A stretch of DNA of 7,737 nt, taken from the NCBI GenBank assembly GCA_009699765.1, contig WLNN01000059.1, positions 1-7,737 on the forward strand, in the 5' to 3' direction. The DNA comes from Actinomycetota bacterium (GTDB taxonomy: Bacteria; Actinomycetota; Actinomycetes; Nanopelagicales; Nanopelagicaceae). The translations under genes were made by a program, and so were the position numbers. Below are positions 6,125 through 7,737 of this stretch, one piece after another; position 1 is the stretch's first letter; every line of letters begins with the position of its first letter. The notes under the pieces are model-generated. The model had not been told where the DNA came from, did not search any database, and worked only from the letters and a program-made list of their open reading frames with translations.

Positions 6125-7396
6125 ATGGCTTTAATCGTTCAGAAATATGGTGGTTCTTCAGTAGCTGATGCTGAAGGGCTTAAGCGCGTTGCCGCACGCA
6201 TTGTGGCGACAAAGAAGGCAGGCAACCAGGTTGTTGTTGTTGTCTCGGCAATGGGCGATACCACCGATGAATTGATTGATCTTGCAAATCAAGTGAGCCC
6301 AATCCCGCCAGGACGCGAACTCGATATGTTGCTTACCGCCGGTGAGCGAATCTCAATGGCGCTTCTTGCAATGGCAATTAACAATCTTGGTTTTGAAGCG
6401 CAATCTTTTACCGGATCACAAGCCGGTGTAATTACTAACTCTGTACATGGCAAGGCGCGCATTATTGATGTGACACCTGGACGAATCCAAGAAGCAATTA
6501 ATTCTGGAAATATTGCAATCGTCGCAGGTTTTCAAGGAATTTCGCAGGATACAAAAGACATTACAACTTTGGGTCGTGGCGGTTCGGATACAACTGCCGT
6601 GGCGCTCGCCGCTGCACTCGAAGCAGATGTCTGCGAGATTTATACAGATGTTGATGGAATCTTCTCTGCAGATCCTCGCGCAGTTCCAGCTGCACGAAAG
6701 CTAAACACAGTTACATATGAAGAGATGCTCGAACTTGCAGCAGCAGGAGCGAAAGTTCTTCACTTACGTTGCGTCGAATACGCGCGCCGATACAACTTAC
6801 CAATTCACGTACGTTCATCTTTCTCACCACTAGAAGGAACATGGGTAGTTGAAAACCACCCAGAAGGAGGCACCATGGAGCAAGCAATCATCGCTGGCGT
6901 CGCGCACGATAAGTCAGAGGCGAAGATAACTATCGTCGGCGTTCCTGACCGTACGGGTGTTGCAGCGCGCATCTTCCAAGCAATCGCTGATAACGATCTC
7001 AACATCGACATGATTGTTCAGAATGTTTCTGCAGCGGCTACTGGCCTTACTGATATTTCATTTACTCTGCCAAAAGCAGACGGTGCTGAAGCAACCGCTG
7101 TTCTTCAGCGCATCCAAGGTGAGGTTGGTTTTGCCTCTCTTCAGTATGACGACACCATCGGAAAGCTCTCATTAATCGGTGCTGGAATGCGTTCGCACCC
7201 AGGTGTTACAGCTACCTTCTTTGCAGCAATGGCAGATGCGGGCGTAAATATTGAAATGATTTCTACATCAGAGATTCGCATTTCTGTCATCGTCCGCGAA
7301 AGCGATCTCGAGCGCGCAGCAAAGGCTGCACACACTGCTTTTGGCCTTGATTCAGATCAGAACGAGGCTGTCGTATATGGAGGTTCAGGACGATGA
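6125..7396 (+). CDS. lysC: Aspartate kinase, alpha subunit (full length)
   Basis: A 423-residue enzyme that phosphorylates L-aspartate with ATP, the committed step to lysine/DAP, threonine and methionine. The kinase domain has VQKYGGSSV (5-13), FTGSQAG (95-101), [12 protein letters not shown] (147-158) and [13 protein letters not shown] (173-185). Two ACT domains follow (about 267-340 and 346-415), with [14 protein letters not shown] and [12 protein letters not shown], as in alpha2beta2 aspartokinases of Corynebacterium and Mycobacterium. The length is close to the 421 residues of the C. glutamicum protein. By my alignment from memory, the feedback-site serine (S301 there) is conserved as Ser302, and the T311 position is Ser312. 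There is no Shine-Dalgarno before ATG 6125 (ACTTACCCC precedes it). A weak GATAAT box at 6099-6104 would leave a leader of about 14 bases. It shares an ATGA overlap with asd. Confidence 0.97.
   Translation: MALIVQKYGGSSVADAEGLKRVAARIVATKKAGNQVVVVVSAMGDTTDELIDLANQVSPIPPGRELDMLLTAGERISMALLAMAINNLGFEAQSFTGSQAGVITNSVHGKARIIDVTPGRIQEAINSGNIAIVAGFQGISQDTKDITTLGRGGSDTTAVALAAALEADVCEIYTDVDGIFSADPRAVPAARKLNTVTYEEMLELAAAGAKVLHLRCVEYARRYNLPIHVRSSFSPLEGTWVVENHPEGGTMEQAIIAGVAHDKSEAKITIVGVPDRTGVAARIFQAIADNDLNIDMIVQNVSAAATGLTDISFTLPKADGAEATAVLQRIQGEVGFASLQYDDTIGKLSLIGAGMRSHPGVTATFFAAMADAGVNIEMISTSEIRISVIVRESDLERAAKAAHTAFGLDSDQNEAVVYGGSGR
6864..6870 (+). promoter_or_regulatory. Strong internal Shine-Dalgarno in lysC
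   Basis: AAGGAGG lies 4 bases before the internal in-frame ATG at 6875. It is the best SD match I see in the window, and it lies inside a coding region where it would otherwise encode EGG. It marks the start of the aspartokinase beta subunit. Confidence 0.8.
6875..7396 (+). CDS. Aspartate kinase beta (regulatory) subunit, nested in-frame in lysC
   Basis: A 173-residue product starting at Met251 of the full-length protein ([17 protein letters not shown]) and sharing its stop. It consists of the two ACT domains, which bind the feedback amino acids. In corynebacteria and mycobacteria a separate beta subunit of about 172 residues arises from an internal start at the equivalent place, in the same sequence context (M-E-x-A-x-x-x-GVA-x-DKSEAK). 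The AAGGAGG just upstream supports real internal initiation here. Expression as a separate chain is inferred from family knowledge and the SD. Confidence 0.8.
   Translation: MEQAIIAGVAHDKSEAKITIVGVPDRTGVAARIFQAIADNDLNIDMIVQNVSAAATGLTDISFTLPKADGAEATAVLQRIQGEVGFASLQYDDTIGKLSLIGAGMRSHPGVTATFFAAMADAGVNIEMISTSEIRISVIVRESDLERAAKAAHTAFGLDSDQNEAVVYGGSGR
7379..7383 (+). promoter_or_regulatory. Shine-Dalgarno for asd inside the lysC 3' end
   Basis: GGAGG is 9 bases before the asd ATG at 7393. It overlaps lysC coding sequence, so asd translation can be coupled to lysC or initiated directly. Confidence 0.6.
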
Positions 7397-7737
7397 CAAC
7401 TAAGAAAGCTAAGTCAAAGAAGAACCTTCCATCACTTGCTGTTGTTGGCGCAACTGGCGCAGTCGGAACTGTAATGCTCGATATTTTGAGCACACGTAAA
7501 AATGTTTATGGTGAGATTCGTCTGATCGCATCTGCGCGAAGCGCGGGCAAGAAGTTGATGTGCCGCGGAGAAGAACTCACTGTTGTTGCCTTGTCACCTG
7601 AAGCATTCGATGGAATTGATATCGCTATGTTCGATGTTCCAGATGAGATTTCTGCAGAATGGGCACCGATTGCTGCATCACGTGGCGCAGTTGTTGTCGA
7701 CAACTCCGGTGCATTCCGCATGGATAAGAAAGTTCCA
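7393..7737 (+). CDS. asd: Aspartate-semialdehyde dehydrogenase, N-terminal part (runs off window)
   Basis: The first 115 codons are present. The enzyme reduces L-aspartyl-4-phosphate to aspartate semialdehyde with NADPH, directly after LysC. A short Lys-rich leader ([11 protein letters not shown]) precedes the Rossmann motif VVGATGAVG (17-25). [12 protein letters not shown] (43-54) matches the phosphate/NADP-binding region, and [12 protein letters not shown] (100-111) is the conserved family block. The segment usually read as FSAGGS reads [10 protein letters not shown] (78-87), which I believe is a variant found in some actinobacterial Asd proteins. The catalytic Cys lies beyond the right edge. 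The start overlaps the lysC stop (ATGA), typical of a tightly coupled lysC-asd operon. Confidence 0.95.
   Translation, partial: MTTKKAKSKKNLPSLAVVGATGAVGTVMLDILSTRKNVYGEIRLIASARSAGKKLMCRGEELTVVALSPEAFDGIDIAMFDVPDEISAEWAPIAASRGAVVVDNSGAFRMDKKVP

Noticed and set aside
1..7737. Phage, transposon, CRISPR or defence system
   Set aside because: No integrase/transposase, regularly spaced repeats or defence-type domains are seen on either strand; the genes are mostly housekeeping.

Overview
The window reads as a chromosomal segment of a low-to-moderate GC actinobacterium (roughly 45% GC by eye). The evidence is the gene order dnaX-recR-lysC-asd, an SRP RNA just upstream of dnaX, a nested alpha/beta type aspartokinase gene, actinobacterial-style DnaX motifs, a PGPGW-family small membrane protein and apparently leaderless genes. 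Tight packing (overlapping stops and starts, gaps of 10-100 bases) and the modest GC suggest a streamlined lineage such as the freshwater acI group (Nanopelagicales). That placement is inference from style, not a search result.

Left part (1-3201): the 3' end of a succinate-semialdehyde-type aldehyde dehydrogenase on + meets a minus-strand block tail to tail. The block, in transcription order, is a proline-iminopeptidase-like alpha/beta hydrolase, an unrecognised AT-rich 178-residue protein, a small PGPGW-type membrane protein, and a SulP anion transporter with no STAS domain. The PGPGW gene and the unknown gene each have a TANNNT -10 box 6-7 bases before the ATG, so both may be leaderless and separately promoted; SulP follows the PGPGW gene by 10 bases.

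Middle (3202-3670): a class II tRNA-Ser(GGA) lies on the minus strand just upstream of the hydrolase, and a small bacterial SRP RNA (ffs) on the plus strand starts the rightward block. A 14-bp tandem repeat lies between ffs and dnaX.

Right part (3671-7737): dnaX (DNA polymerase III tau/gamma) overlaps recR (recombination mediator) by one base; the ybaB/ebfC gene often found between them is absent. After a 100-base gap with a strong imperfect inverted repeat comes lysC (aspartate kinase), with an internal start and a strong Shine-Dalgarno for a separate regulatory beta subunit. lysC overlaps asd (aspartate-semialdehyde dehydrogenase), which runs off the window. The first pair serves replication and repair; the second performs the first two steps of the aspartate pathway to lysine/DAP, threonine and methionine.

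I found no mobile element, CRISPR array, phage gene or clear new multi-gene system. The best leads are the orphan 178-residue gene, the inverted repeat before lysC, and the contrast between the SD-less lysC start and the strong SD at its internal start.
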